Shown in pieces: positions 8,551-18,596 of a DNA stretch of 64,000 nt (position 1 is its first letter; each line of letters starts with the position of its first letter). Below the pieces are notes generated by a model. It saw only the letters and a list, made by a program, of their open reading frames with translations. It ran no database searches and was not told the DNA's origin. This DNA is from Flavobacterium sp. H122 (GTDB lineage: Bacteria; Bacteroidota; Bacteroidia; Flavobacteriales; Flavobacteriaceae): NCBI RefSeq assembly GCF_004959765.1, contig NZ_SJZD01000010.1, positions 1,118 to 65,117 of the forward strand, given 5' to 3'. The position numbers and the translations under genes are program-made.

Positions 8551-10857
8551 ATGCAAAAAACTACCAACTTCTCTTTTTTAAAACTTTTATTGTTAGTAAG
8601 TATAACCTTTTTAATTTTTTATGTGATGGTTCCTCAAACCGAGGAAACAAACACACCTATTAATGAATTCTCTACAGAAAGAGCTTTAGCTCACGTAAAG
8701 GCAATTACAAAAAAACCTCACTATATAGGTTCGAAAGGACATGAAGAAGCTGCCAATTATTTATATAACGAATTAAAAAAACTTGGCTTAAATCCGCAAT
8801 TTCAGGAAGGTTTTACCTTATCTGACGGTGGAATTTTAGTGAATTCCAAAAATGTTTTGGCCAGAATTAAAGGAAAAGAACAAGGAAAAGCATTGTTATT
8901 ACTTTCCCACTATGACAGTGCTCCTCATTCTAAATCGCTTGGTGCCAGTGATGATGCCAGCGGAATAGCAACAATTTTGGAAAGCGCAAGAGCTTTTTTA
9001 GTAAATAAACAAACACCTAAAAATGACATCATCATCCTTTTTACTGACGCAGAAGAAATAGGACTGAATGGTGCCGCTCTATTTGTTCAAAATCATCCTT
9101 GGGCTAAGAATGTTGGTGCAGTAATTAATCTTGAAGCCAGAGGCAGTTCAGGTCCGGGTTATATGCTTATGGAGACTAACGAAGGTAATGCAAAAATGGT
9201 GAATGCCTTCAGTCAAAGCAATCTTACAAGACCTAACTCCAACTCTTTGATGTACAGCATTTACAAAATGCTCCCTAATGATACCGACTTGACCGTTTTT
9301 AGAGAATTGGGAAAAATCCAGGGGTTTAATTTTGCATTTATTGACAACCATTTCAACTATCATACCGCACAGGACAGTTATCAAAATTTAGATAAAAGAA
9401 CATTGGCACATCAAGGCTCCAACTTTTATCCTTTGATGGTTCATTTGGCTAATGCCGATTTATCAGAGTTGGATTCTCCAGAAGATAAAGTATATTTTTC
9501 TATTCCGTTTGGTTTTATCAGTTATCCTTTTGACTGGATACTGCCTATGCTGCTTATTGCAACTGCAATTTTTCTTTTTTTAATTTTTCTGGGATATTCA
9601 AAACGTGTCCTGGATCCTTCAGAAATCGCAAAGGGATTTTTAACCTTTTTTATAGCATTGGTTGTTACAGGTGGCATAGCTTTTTTTGGATGGAAGCTGT
9701 TATTAAAAGTTTATCCGCAATACAACGATATTCAGCAAGGATTCACTTACAATGGCCACGATTATATCTATGGTTTTGTAAGTATTGCATTGGCCATTTG
9801 TTTTCTATTATATCACAGTAAAAAAAGCAAACCGCAAGAGTACAATCAACTTATTGCTCCCCTATTCTTTTGGCTGTTAATTAATCTGGGTATTGCTTTA
9901 CAACTTAAAGGAGCAGGATTTTTCATCATTCCTGTCTTATCAAGTTTACTTATGCTGGCTTGTTTTGTAGTAACACAAAAATCTAAATCTATACTTAATC
10001 TATTATTATCCATTCCTACATTGGTCATTTTAGTTCCTTTTGTAGAAATGTTCCCTATTGGACTTGGTCTGAAAATAGTATTTGTGAGCACCCTATTTGT
10101 AACACTTATTTTTGGTTTATTATTACCTGTTGTAGGTTCGTTCCAAAACAAAAAAGCCTATTTCTATTTATTTCTTGTCCTTGGAATCTGCTTTTTGGGA
10201 AAAGCGCATTATACTTCTGACTATAAAGAAAACAAAGCTAAACCTAACAGTTTGGTTTACATCCAAAAAGCAGACGAACGTAAAGCCTATTGGGCAACGT
10301 ATGATAAAAATTTAGATGAATGGACTAAAGGATATTTAGGGGAAAAACCTTTAAATGCTACTATTTTAAATACCAACAAAATATACAGCAAATACAAATC
10401 TGAGTTTACTTTAATGACTCCTGCTCCCTATAAAAACATTCCTAAATCAACGGTAAATTTTGTACAGGATTCCATTATAGGAAATCATAGATATTTCAAT
10501 ATTGAATTGGTTCCTGCCAGAAAATTAAACCGAATTGATATATTTTTCAATTCCGGAAAATTAGATAATTTAAAAGCTAATGGTGTGATATCTTTAGATC
10601 TAAAAAGTGCTATCGGGAATGCTAAAGAAGATAAAGTACTTACTTATTATGTAGTTGACAGCACCTCTTTACAACTTAAATTCAGAATTCCAGCCAAAGC
10701 AAAACTGGATTTAAACATCAAAGAAAGTTCGTTTGATTTGCTAGAACACCCTAAATTCAGCATCGCAAAACGCAAATCATGGATGATGCCTACCCCTTTT
10801 GTTTTAAATGATGCTGTTATTGTTGAACACCGAATTTTTAGAAATGCAAAAAATTAG
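8551..10857 (+). CDS. Membrane-bound M28 family zinc peptidase
   Basis: Aminopeptidase-type zinc enzyme anchored in the membrane. After an N-terminal membrane segment (about 9-28) comes the M28 domain, with ligands visible in order: SHYDS, GASDDASG, DAEEIGLNGA, NLEARG and NYHTAQDSY. About eight hydrophobic segments follow between residues 325 and 555, then a soluble C-terminal domain of about 200 residues. This architecture matches the Fxna/ERMP1-like M28 proteins. The catalytic domain should face the periplasm. The SDR gene's ATG overlaps its last 14 bases, suggesting translational coupling. Confidence 0.9.
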   Translation: MQKTTNFSFLKLLLLVSITFLIFYVMVPQTEETNTPINEFSTERALAHVKAITKKPHYIGSKGHEEAANYLYNELKKLGLNPQFQEGFTLSDGGILVNSKNVLARIKGKEQGKALLLLSHYDSAPHSKSLGASDDASGIATILESARAFLVNKQTPKNDIIILFTDAEEIGLNGAALFVQNHPWAKNVGAVINLEARGSSGPGYMLMETNEGNAKMVNAFSQSNLTRPNSNSLMYSIYKMLPNDTDLTVFRELGKIQGFNFAFIDNHFNYHTAQDSYQNLDKRTLAHQGSNFYPLMVHLANADLSELDSPEDKVYFSIPFGFISYPFDWILPMLLIATAIFLFLIFLGYSKRVLDPSEIAKGFLTFFIALVVTGGIAFFGWKLLLKVYPQYNDIQQGFTYNGHDYIYGFVSIALAICFLLYHSKKSKPQEYNQLIAPLFFWLLINLGIALQLKGAGFFIIPVLSSLLMLACFVVTQKSKSILNLLLSIPTLVILVPFVEMFPIGLGLKIVFVSTLFVTLIFGLLLPVVGSFQNKKAYFYLFLVLGICFLGKAHYTSDYKENKAKPNSLVYIQKADERKAYWATYDKNLDEWTKGYLGEKPLNATILNTNKIYSKYKSEFTLMTPAPYKNIPKSTVNFVQDSIIGNHRYFNIELVPARKLNRIDIFFNSGKLDNLKANGVISLDLKSAIGNAKEDKVLTYYVVDSTSLQLKFRIPAKAKLDLNIKESSFDLLEHPKFSIAKRKSWMMPTPFVLNDAVIVEHRIFRNAKN

Positions 10858-11668
10858 TATCCTGGGTTGTGGGTGGCTTGGCTTTCCATTAGCCCAAAAA
10901 CTTGTAAAATCTGGGTTCAATGTTAAAGGTTCAACAACTTCGGAAGAAAAATTAAGTCAACTCAAAGAAGCTGGAATAAATCCTTTTCTTATTGCTGTAA
11001 CAGAAAATAAAATAGAAGGAAATATGTCTGAATTTTTAAAAGATTCAGACATATTGATTATAAATATTCCGCCAAAATTAAGAAGTTCGAACATTGAAAA
11101 TTTTGTGGATAAAATCAAGAATCTGATTCCGTTTATTGAACAGTCTACAATTGAGAAAGTACTCTTTGTGAGTTCCACTTCGGTATACGGAGATTTACCC
11201 CTTGAAAATAATCAGAAAGCTGTAGTTTTTTCTGAAGAATCAAATCCAAAACCTGATACCGAAGGTGGCAGACAGTTACTCGAAACAGAAAATCTTTTAC
11301 TTAACAACAATCATTTTTCCACAACTGTATTGCGTTTTGGCGGATTGATTGGAGCTGAAAGGCAGCCTGTAAAACATTTGGCCGGCAGACAAAACCTAGA
11401 AAATTCAGATGCTCCGGTCAACTTGATTCATCAAACAGATTGTATTGCAGTTATCGAAAAAATAATTCTCAACAACAGTTTCGGGGAAGTTTTCAATGCA
11501 GTGGCACCATTTCATCCCAGTAGAAAAGAATATTACATTTCAAAAGCGAAGATGTTAGGCTTAACTGCCCCGCATTTTAATGAGAATACTATTTCGGAAG
11601 GAAAAATTATTAGTGCAGAAAAGATTACAAATTTGTTGAAATATAATTTCAATACAGAAAAATATTAG
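10844..11668 (+). CDS. SDR-type NAD(P)-dependent epimerase/dehydratase (YeeZ-like)
   Basis: Extended short-chain dehydrogenase of 274 residues. The ATG at 10844 gives MQKISILGCGWLGFPLA, a Rossmann motif placed directly at the N-terminus. An earlier ATG at 10808 would add 12 residues deep inside the M28 gene and is rejected. The segments FVSSTSVYGDLP and RFGGLIGAERQP resemble YeeZ and other atypical SDRs, which often lack the canonical Tyr-Lys pair. None is clear here, so catalysis is uncertain. It overlaps the M28 gene by 14 bases. The substrate cannot be read from the sequence. Confidence 0.85.
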   Translation: MQKISILGCGWLGFPLAQKLVKSGFNVKGSTTSEEKLSQLKEAGINPFLIAVTENKIEGNMSEFLKDSDILIINIPPKLRSSNIENFVDKIKNLIPFIEQSTIEKVLFVSSTSVYGDLPLENNQKAVVFSEESNPKPDTEGGRQLLETENLLLNNNHFSTTVLRFGGLIGAERQPVKHLAGRQNLENSDAPVNLIHQTDCIAVIEKIILNNSFGEVFNAVAPFHPSRKEYYISKAKMLGLTAPHFNENTISEGKIISAEKITNLLKYNFNTEKY

Positions 11669-11681
11669 CCTTATTGTTTTC

Positions 11682-11689
11682 TATATTTG
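11682..11689 (+). promoter_or_regulatory. -7 box upstream of the DUF2167 gene
   Basis: TATATTTG is an exact match to TAnnTTTG, 22 bases before the ATG at 11712. No TTG lies at the usual 17-23 base spacing, so it is only half supported. Confidence 0.4.
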
Positions 11690-11711
11690 AAGAAACCAAA
11701 AACAAAACCTG

Positions 11712-12638
11712 ATGAAAAAATTATTCACATTAGCTATTTCGCTAATTGTAACTTTAAGTGCATTTGCACAAACCGAAGAAGCCTATCTAAAGCAATTGGA
11801 TTCCATAGAAAAAACTTTAAAATATGAACATGGAACCATTCAACTTGCCAATGGTATAGGTACCCTTAAAGTTCCTTCCGGTTTTAAATATTTGAATGGA
11901 GCTCAAGCTGAAAAAATATTAGTAGATGTTTGGGGAAACCCTAAATCTGAAAGCCCGTCATTGGGAATGATTTTACCAGATGCTAAAGGGGTAACTTCTT
12001 TAAACAGTTATGTTTTCAATATTGAATACGAAGAAATGGGGTATGTAAAAGATGATGATGCAAATGACATTGACTATCAGGAGTTACTAACTCAAATGAA
12101 GGAAGATTCAAAAACTGAAAACGAGGAAAGAAAAAAAGCAGGCTATGAGCCAATTGCGATTGTAGGATGGGCAGCAACGCCTTTTTATGATAAAGAGAGA
12201 AAAATTTTACATTGGGCTAAAAATTTAAAATTTGGTAAGGATCCAGTAAACACACTTAACTACAACATACGTATTTTAGGAAGAAAAGGAGTTTTAGTTC
12301 TTAACGCAATTAGTACAATGAATGAGCTTCCTTTAGTAAAAAAGGATATCAGCAAAGTTTTAGATATTGTTCAGTTTAATGATGGCTTTAAGTATGATCA
12401 ATTTGATGCCAGTATAGACGAAGTGGCTGCCTGGTCTTTAGGAGGACTTGTAGCTGGGAAAGTATTGGCAAAAGCCGGTATACTGGCTGTGTTTTTAAAA
12501 TTCTGGAAAATTTTAGCCGTTGCTGTTATTGCTTTATTTGCTAAATTTAAAAATCTGATTTTTAGAAAAAAAGAAGAAGTTATTCCACAAGTTGTAGAAA
12601 ACAACGAAGATACGGACGAAGCTGATAAAAATTTATAA
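11712..12638 (+). CDS. DUF2167 family membrane protein
   Basis: Exported or membrane-anchored protein of a widespread uncharacterised family. A signal peptide (residues 1-19, ending SAFAQ) is followed by the conserved soluble domain. Family hallmarks are the lead segment GTLKVPSGFKYLNG, the W-G-N-P block, YVKDDDANDIDY near 115, GWAATPFYDKERKILHWAKNL and RILGRKGVLVLN. Two adjacent hydrophobic stretches (about 245-285) anchor the C-terminus, with a basic then acidic tail in the cytoplasm. A strong terminator follows, so it is a single transcription unit with the preceding -7 box. Function unknown. Confidence 0.88.
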   Translation: MKKLFTLAISLIVTLSAFAQTEEAYLKQLDSIEKTLKYEHGTIQLANGIGTLKVPSGFKYLNGAQAEKILVDVWGNPKSESPSLGMILPDAKGVTSLNSYVFNIEYEEMGYVKDDDANDIDYQELLTQMKEDSKTENEERKKAGYEPIAIVGWAATPFYDKERKILHWAKNLKFGKDPVNTLNYNIRILGRKGVLVLNAISTMNELPLVKKDISKVLDIVQFNDGFKYDQFDASIDEVAAWSLGGLVAGKVLAKAGILAVFLKFWKILAVAVIALFAKFKNLIFRKKEEVIPQVVENNEDTDEADKNL

Positions 12639-12652
12639 AATGATAAATTTTA

Positions 12653-12673
12653 AAGGTTGCCGGAAGCAACCTT
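12653..12673 (+). terminator. Rho-independent terminator of the DUF2167 gene
   Basis: Stem aaggttgc / gcaacctt with loop cggaa, followed by a T7 run. It sits 15 bases after the stop. An in-frame ATG at 12657 lies inside this hairpin and is therefore unlikely to start the next gene. Confidence 0.85.
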
Positions 12674-12680
12674 TTTTTAT

Positions 12681-13610
12681 ATGAAAAAAATCAAATCACT
12701 AATTCAAAAGAAAAGCGAAAGCTTAGGACTTCCTTTTCTTGCTTTATTATGGGTATGTTTCTTTTGGGGCACCACTTGGTTAGCGTCAAAAGAAGGTGTA
12801 AAACACATGCCTGCCTTACAGCTTGCGGCAATTAGACAATTCTTAGGTGCGGCGTGCTATCTCACTTATTTTATGTTTAAAAAAACGCCTTGGCCCAAAG
12901 GCAAACAATGGAAAGCAATTTTCATTTTAAGCATTTTAAATTTTGTACTGAGTAATGGTTTGAGTACCTGGGGCGTAAAATACATCTCAAGTGGTTTGGG
13001 AGCGGTGATTGGCGCTATATTTCCGTTATGGATTGTGATAATCAGTTTATTTAATGGTGAAAAACTATCCCGATTATCAGTTTTAGGTTTATTGGTTAGT
13101 TTTGCAGGGGTATGTGTTGTTTTCTCTGATTATTTAGGAGATTTAATCAAACCTGATTTCCAGTTTGGCATCATCCTTTCAGTCATAGCAACATTTACAT
13201 GGGCTGCCGGAAGTCTGTACACTAAAAAGAAAGCTAAAAACTTCAACCCCTATTTCAGTTTAGGACTGCAAATGCTTATTTCCAGCATTTTACTTTTTGC
13301 TTATACCGGTGCTACCGGGACTTCGGTCTCCGTTTTGCAGATACCTTCACAGGCATGGTGGTCTATAGCTTACTTAGTCCTTTTCGGTTCGATAACGACT
13401 TTTATAGCATTTATTTATGCCCTACAGCATTTACCCACAGAAGTCAGCAGTATTTATGCTTATATCAATCCAATTATAGCTGTGATACTAGGCGCAATTA
13501 TTTTTAATGAACCTCTAACAGTGCCACTTGCTATAGGTGTTGCAGTAGTTTTAGCAGGAATCTATTTGGTTAATAAAGGAATAACAACCAGTTCTAAAGA
13601 TAAACTGTAA
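12681..13610 (+). CDS. EamA/DMT family transporter
   Basis: Inner-membrane exporter of the drug/metabolite transporter superfamily: 309 residues with ten predicted membrane helices and two EamA repeats. Visible marks are WVCFFWGTTWLASKEGV near the N-terminus, ISSGLGAVIGAIFPLW at the end of helix 4, and the repeat-2 equivalent STIYAYINPI-type segment (SSIYAYINPIIAVILG). The start at 12681 (MKKIKS) is preferred because the upstream ATG lies in the preceding terminator. Substrate is unknown; DMT relatives export amino acids, purines or small drugs. Confidence 0.9.
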   Translation: MKKIKSLIQKKSESLGLPFLALLWVCFFWGTTWLASKEGVKHMPALQLAAIRQFLGAACYLTYFMFKKTPWPKGKQWKAIFILSILNFVLSNGLSTWGVKYISSGLGAVIGAIFPLWIVIISLFNGEKLSRLSVLGLLVSFAGVCVVFSDYLGDLIKPDFQFGIILSVIATFTWAAGSLYTKKKAKNFNPYFSLGLQMLISSILLFAYTGATGTSVSVLQIPSQAWWSIAYLVLFGSITTFIAFIYALQHLPTEVSSIYAYINPIIAVILGAIIFNEPLTVPLAIGVAVVLAGIYLVNKGITTSSKDKL

Positions 13611-13660
13611 CAATTTGATTTACAACCATACTAATACAAAATAACATCAATCGATCAGCT

Positions 13661-15604
13661 ATGAAAAAATTATCATTAAGTCTTTTGGCACTTACTTTCA
13701 TTTGGAATGTGAGCGCACAAGACAAAAAAAACGCTGTACAGCCTAATGAAAACTTAATTGCAGAAAACATCGCTGCTATTCCAAAAGAACTTGCTCAAAA
13801 AGTAAAAAAATATGCTGAAACACGTGGTGCCTCTCTTGTTACTGTCAATCCGGTTAAAGACGAAATTATTGTAAGTACCCGTTTCGGTTCAACAAATCAA
13901 TTGCACAAACTGGTACAACCCTTAGGCGCAAGAAAACAAATTACGTTTTTTGATGAACCTGTAGGAGGAGCAATTTATGAGCCTACAAAAGGGGAATATT
14001 TGATTTATTCAAGAGATGCCGGAGGCAATGAATTCGGACAGTTGTATAAATTGGATTTAAAGACACTGCAATCCACTTTGTTAACTGATGGCGGCCGTTC
14101 ACAAAATGGAGGGGTAACCTGGAAAAAAGACGGCTCAGGATTTTACTTCTCCTCCACCAAAAGAAACGGTGGCGACCGTGACATTTATTTCATGAATCCC
14201 AATGATCCGTCATCGGTGAAACTTGTTTTGGAAGTAAAAGGTGGTGGCTGGGGAATACAGGATATTTCTGAAGACGGTAAAAAATTATTAATTGGCGAAT
14301 ATATTTCTGCCAACGAATCACATATCTGGGTATTAGACACCGCAACAGGAAAATTAACCGAAGTTACCAACAGAAACGATAAAAGCATAGTCCAAAGCGA
14401 TGCCTCATTTTCTAAAAACCCAAATGAAATTTGGTTTACAACTGACAGAGACAACGAATTTCAGCGTTTAGCCACTTTTAATTTACAATCCAAAAAGATT
14501 ACCTATTATACCTCTTCAATCCTTTGGGATGTTGAAGGGTATCAGTTAACCGAAGACAAATCAAAATTAGGATTCATTACCAATGAAGGCGGCTTACATA
14601 AAGTGTATATTATGGATACCGCTGCAAAAAAATTCAAGGAAGTCCCTAATCTGCCGATTGGTTTGTTTGGTGGTATGACGTTTACCAAAGACGGAAAAAG
14701 TGCCTTTTTTGCACAATCAACATACGACAGCACCAGCGATGTGTACAAGCTGGATTTACAGACCAATAAAGTAACACGCTGGACAGAAAGCGAATTAGGT
14801 GAAATTCAAAAAGCGGACATTTCAAAGCCTAAACTGATAGAGTGGAAAAGTTTTGACGGAATGAAAATATCTGGATTTTATTATCCTGCCGCAACTAAAT
14901 TCACCGGTAAAAGACCTGTACTGATTAACATTCATGGCGGTCCGGAAGGACAATCGCTCGCTTCCTTTTTAGGTTCAAACAATTACTTTACCAGTGAAAT
15001 GGGTGTAGCCCTGATCTTTCCTAATGTGCGCGGTTCGTCAGGTTTTGGAAAAACGTATCTGGCAAAAGACAATGGTTTTTTACGGGAAGATTCGGTAAAA
15101 GACATTGGTGCTTTACTGGACTGGATTGCACAACAGCCTGAACTGGACAAAGACCGTATTATGATTATGGGCGGAAGCTACGGAGGTTACATGACACTGG
15201 CAACCGCTTTCCATTATGCCGACCGAATCCGATGCAGTGTTGATGTTGTGGGAATTTCCAACTTTAATACTTTCCTGAAAAATACAGAGGATTACCGTCG
15301 TGATTTGCGCCGTGTGGAATATGGAGATGAACGTGATCCTAAGATGTATGCTTTCCTGGATAAAATTTCTCCTTTAAACAATACGGATAAGATAAAAAAA
15401 CCAATGTTTATCATTCAGGGAACAAACGATCCCCGCGTACCGGTAACTGAAGCTACCCAAATGCGTGATAAATTAAAAGCACAGGGAAATGTGGTTTGGT
15501 ATCTGGAAGCTAAGGATGAAGGACATGGTTTTAGAAAAAAAGCCAATGTGGATTTTCAGAGATTAGCTGTTATCAGATATATGGAAGAATATTTGTTGAA
15601 GTAA
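13661..15604 (+). CDS. Secreted S9 family (prolyl oligopeptidase-like) serine peptidase
   Basis: Serine peptidase of the acylaminoacyl/dipeptidyl peptidase group, exported by a signal peptide (residues 1-19, ending NVSAQ). The N-terminal half (about 60-390) is a beta-propeller-like domain with WD40/TolB-type repeats (DGSGFYFSSTKRNGG, DISEDGKKLLIGE). The C-terminal alpha/beta-hydrolase domain carries the nucleophile in GGSYGGY (Ser506), Asp590 in NDPRVPV and His622 in DEGHGF, a complete triad. There is no T9SS sorting domain, so periplasmic location is likely. It probably cleaves small peptides taken up after extracellular digestion. A bidirectional terminator separates it from the convergent M13 gene. 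Confidence 0.94.
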   Translation: MKKLSLSLLALTFIWNVSAQDKKNAVQPNENLIAENIAAIPKELAQKVKKYAETRGASLVTVNPVKDEIIVSTRFGSTNQLHKLVQPLGARKQITFFDEPVGGAIYEPTKGEYLIYSRDAGGNEFGQLYKLDLKTLQSTLLTDGGRSQNGGVTWKKDGSGFYFSSTKRNGGDRDIYFMNPNDPSSVKLVLEVKGGGWGIQDISEDGKKLLIGEYISANESHIWVLDTATGKLTEVTNRNDKSIVQSDASFSKNPNEIWFTTDRDNEFQRLATFNLQSKKITYYTSSILWDVEGYQLTEDKSKLGFITNEGGLHKVYIMDTAAKKFKEVPNLPIGLFGGMTFTKDGKSAFFAQSTYDSTSDVYKLDLQTNKVTRWTESELGEIQKADISKPKLIEWKSFDGMKISGFYYPAATKFTGKRPVLINIHGGPEGQSLASFLGSNNYFTSEMGVALIFPNVRGSSGFGKTYLAKDNGFLREDSVKDIGALLDWIAQQPELDKDRIMIMGGSYGGYMTLATAFHYADRIRCSVDVVGISNFNTFLKNTEDYRRDLRRVEYGDERDPKMYAFLDKISPLNNTDKIKKPMFIIQGTNDPRVPVTEATQMRDKLKAQGNVVWYLEAKDEGHGFRKKANVDFQRLAVIRYMEEYLLK

Positions 15605-15616
15605 TAAATCATAAAA

Positions 15617-15639
15617 AAACCCGGGCATTGCTCGGGTTT
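15617..15639. terminator. Bidirectional terminator between S9 and M13 peptidase genes
   Basis: Stem aaacccg / cgggttt, extended by inner G-U and G-C pairs around an ATT loop, with A and T runs on either side. It serves two convergent genes. Confidence 0.85.
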
Positions 15640-15660
15640 CTCTTTAGTAGTAATAAATAA

Positions 15661-17700
15661 TTACCAAATTTTAATTCTATTTTCTTCTTTTACAAAAAGC
15701 TTATCTCCTTCTTTAATATCAAAAGCTTTATAAAAAGATTCCACATTTTGCAACGGTACATAAGCACGGTACATTCCAGGTGAATGAGGGTCAGTTTTTA
15801 CCTGGTTTTTAATAGCCTCTTCTCTCATTTTTGAACGCCATATCGTTGCCCATGAGATAAAGAAACGTTGTTCCGGAGTGAAACCGTCAATATTTTCAGG
15901 TCTTCCGTTTTTCTTTAAGAACAATTGTAAACCATCATAAGCCGCATTTACCCCGCCTAAGTCACCAATATTTTCTCCTAAAGTAAATTTACCATCTACA
16001 AAAACTCCCGGTAATGGTTGCAACGCACTGTATTGAGCTGCGAAAGCTTCACCCAAACCAGTAAATTGTTTTAAATCGGCGTCAGTCCACCAGTTTACTA
16101 AGTTACCATCAGCATTATAACGAGAACCCGAATCATCAAAACCATGAGAAATTTCGTGTCCGATAACAGCTCCAATTCCACCATAATTTACAGCTTCATC
16201 AGCTTTATAATCATAAAAAGGAGGTTGTAAAATAGCAGCAGGGAATACGATTTCGTTGTATGATGGATTGTAATACGCATTAACTGTTTGAGGTGACATA
16301 CCCCAACGGGTTTTGTCTACAGGTTTTTTAAGATCAGCTAAGTTTTCAGCATAGGCCCAACGAGATATATTTTTCATATTAGTAAAATAATCACCCCCGT
16401 TTTCTTTAGCCGCAATTTCTAATTTAGAATAGTCTTTCCATTTGTCAGGATAACCAATTTTTACGGTCGATTTTCTTAATTTTTCAATTGCTCCTTTACG
16501 TGTTTCCGGAGTCATCCATGGTAAATTGTTGATACGGTTTTCAAAAGCCAAAAATACATTATCGATCATCGCTTTTGCTTTTGCTTTAGCCTCTGCTGGA
16601 AATTTTTTCTCAACATATAATTTGCCTAGAGCCTCTCCTACAGTTCCATTTACAACCTGTAATGCTCTTTCTTCTCTTGGACGCTGTTTTAATGCACCTG
16701 TTAACGTTTTGCTGTAGAACTCCCAGTTTGCAGTTTCAATATCAGTAGTTAAAACACCTGTAGATTTATTTAGTAATGTCCAACGAAGATACGCCTTCCA
16801 GTCTTCTACTTTATTAGCTTTAAAGATACCGTCTAAAGCCTCCATGTATCTGGGTTGTGAAACAATTACTGAATCTATTTTCCCAATTCCAACACCTTGT
16901 AAGTATGCATCCCAATTTACAGAAGGAGTCAACTTTTGCAAATCAGCAACTGACTTTGGATTGTACGTTTTTCTTCGGTCACGACGTTCCACTCTGTCTA
17001 ATCTTGGACGAGCCATTTCGGTTTCAAGCGCTAATACTTTTTCGGCTTGAACTTTTGCATCTGCAGGCTTCATACCTAAAAATTGTAACATTCTTGCTAC
17101 ATGTAGCAGATATTTTTCTCTCTTTTCTTTAGAATCTTTATCATCAGAAACATAATAATCACGATCTGGCAAACCTAAAGATCCTAAACCAATATAAACT
17201 ACATTGCGATTACTATTTTTAGCATCAGGTCCCACACCAGCACCATAAAATCCTATACCTCCTTGCGGTTCCATTTCAATTAATAGTTTATTCACGTCAT
17301 TAATTGACTTGACAGCATCAATTTTTGCTAAATAAGGTTTTAGTGGTTTTATGCCTAGTTTATTTCTTGAAATAGTATCCATGTACGTTCTGTACACATT
17401 TACTGCTTTTGCTTGGTCAGATTTTGGATCAAGATTTTTGTTTGCAACTGCTTCCTTCAAAATTGCTAAAGCGTCCTTATCTGTATTTTGACGCAATTCA
17501 TCAAAACTACCCCAACGTGTTTTATCACTAGGTATTTCTGTTTTGTCAAACCAAGTTCCGTTTACATAACGGAAAAAATCATCACCAGGTTTTACGGACT
17601 TGTCCATAAAATTCAGATTAATCCCTGGCTTTTCTTGTGCTAAACCTGATGCTGAGGCTAAACTCAGTAAAGCGATAACACTCCAAGTAACTTTTTTCAT
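15661..17700 (-). CDS. M13 family zinc endopeptidase (PepO/neprilysin-like)
   Basis: Neprilysin-type metalloendopeptidase that cuts oligopeptides. The 679 residues match the usual M13 length. A short signal peptide (about 1-21, SASGLAQ) has no lipobox, so the protein is periplasmic or secreted. The N-terminal helical domain (25-450) is followed by NAYYNPSYNEIVFPAAILQPP, then the zinc motif HEISH at 515-519 (GHEISHGFDDSG) and GENIGDLGG with the third ligand. The C-terminus keeps family signatures near SPGMYRAYVPLQN. It has no T9SS domain. It is divergent from the SCO1 gene. Confidence 0.95.
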   Translation of the reverse strand: MKKVTWSVIALLSLASASGLAQEKPGINLNFMDKSVKPGDDFFRYVNGTWFDKTEIPSDKTRWGSFDELRQNTDKDALAILKEAVANKNLDPKSDQAKAVNVYRTYMDTISRNKLGIKPLKPYLAKIDAVKSINDVNKLLIEMEPQGGIGFYGAGVGPDAKNSNRNVVYIGLGSLGLPDRDYYVSDDKDSKEKREKYLLHVARMLQFLGMKPADAKVQAEKVLALETEMARPRLDRVERRDRRKTYNPKSVADLQKLTPSVNWDAYLQGVGIGKIDSVIVSQPRYMEALDGIFKANKVEDWKAYLRWTLLNKSTGVLTTDIETANWEFYSKTLTGALKQRPREERALQVVNGTVGEALGKLYVEKKFPAEAKAKAKAMIDNVFLAFENRINNLPWMTPETRKGAIEKLRKSTVKIGYPDKWKDYSKLEIAAKENGGDYFTNMKNISRWAYAENLADLKKPVDKTRWGMSPQTVNAYYNPSYNEIVFPAAILQPPFYDYKADEAVNYGGIGAVIGHEISHGFDDSGSRYNADGNLVNWWTDADLKQFTGLGEAFAAQYSALQPLPGVFVDGKFTLGENIGDLGGVNAAYDGLQLFLKKNGRPENIDGFTPEQRFFISWATIWRSKMREEAIKNQVKTDPHSPGMYRAYVPLQNVESFYKAFDIKEGDKLFVKEENRIKIW

Positions 17701-17841
17701 TTTTTTATTTTTGATGGTTAGAGTTTTATATTTGTATCCAAATAAATTGAACCGTTACAATATTTGCCAAATTTAACACTTTCATTAAACCTTAAAATTA
17801 ATTTAACACTGTATTGATAATTATAAGTCGGTTTTGATTTT

Positions 17842-17849
17842 TACCTTTG
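17842..17849 (+). promoter_or_regulatory. -7 box of the SCO1 gene
   Basis: TACCTTTG is an exact match to TAnnTTTG, 13 bases before the SCO1 ATG. A TTG lies 25 bases upstream, slightly beyond the usual spacing. Confidence 0.5.
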
Positions 17850-17862
17850 CAAAAAAATAATT

Positions 17863-18531
17863 ATGCTGGAAAGATTAAAAAAATATAAAACCTTTATTAT
17901 TACGCTTACAATAATATCAATTACCTGTATCTCTTTGTTTTATATTGCTTTAAAGCCCAAAAAAGCATTACCGGTTTATACCCCTTCCATGGTTAATCCA
18001 GAGTTGGTTGATACCACTATTCAATATGTAGCCAACAATCATTTTATCGCAGATTTTTCTTTTACGAATCAAAACGGAAAAACCATTACCCAAAAAGATT
18101 ATGAAGGAAAAATTTATGTAGCCGATTTCTTTTTTACCACCTGCAAAACAATTTGCCCGTTAATGACAGATAATATGTCTTGGTTACAAGGGCAAATAAA
18201 GAACAATCCAGAAGTGATGCTGCTTTCTCACTCGGTTACGCCGGATATTGACAGTGTTCCTGTTCTAAAAAAATATGCAGTTGAAAAAGGAGCCATTGAT
18301 GGAAAATGGAATCTGGTAACGGGAAATAAAAAAGATATCTACTACATAGCCCGTAAATCCTATCTGGCAGTAAAAACAGGACGCCCTGAAGAAATGTACG
18401 ACATGGTTCATACAGAAAATTTTGTCCTGGTTGACCAAAAAAAACGTGTCAGAGGTTTTTATGACGGCACTAAAAGAGAAGAAGTTGAAAAACTGCTGGA
18501 AGACATAAACTTCTTGTCTTCAGAAGAATAA
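17863..18531 (+). CDS. SCO1/SenC family copper chaperone or thiol-disulfide protein
   Basis: Membrane-tethered thioredoxin-fold protein that delivers copper to or reduces the CuA site of cytochrome oxidase. One N-terminal membrane helix (about 9-28) leads to a 180-residue thioredoxin-like domain. The metal-binding site is complete: Cys94 and Cys98 in TTCKTICPLM and His183 in MVHTENF. The DDNGK-like FTNQNGKTITQKDYEGK strand opens the domain, as in other family members. It is a single gene between the divergent M13 gene and the LRR gene. No oxidase genes are nearby, so the partner is inferred from family knowledge. Confidence 0.93.
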   Translation: MLERLKKYKTFIITLTIISITCISLFYIALKPKKALPVYTPSMVNPELVDTTIQYVANNHFIADFSFTNQNGKTITQKDYEGKIYVADFFFTTCKTICPLMTDNMSWLQGQIKNNPEVMLLSHSVTPDIDSVPVLKKYAVEKGAIDGKWNLVTGNKKDIYYIARKSYLAVKTGRPEEMYDMVHTENFVLVDQKKRVRGFYDGTKREEVEKLLEDINFLSSEE

Positions 18532-18596
18532 TTTTATATTTCCATCCTCTAATTGGAAAAAATTTTTATTTTTACGGCACCCTAAATTTTCTGACT

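Noticed and set aside
12657..12680. ATG at 12657 as start of the EamA transporter
   Set aside because: It lies inside the terminator hairpin of the preceding gene; the ATG at 12681 gives the expected N-terminus.
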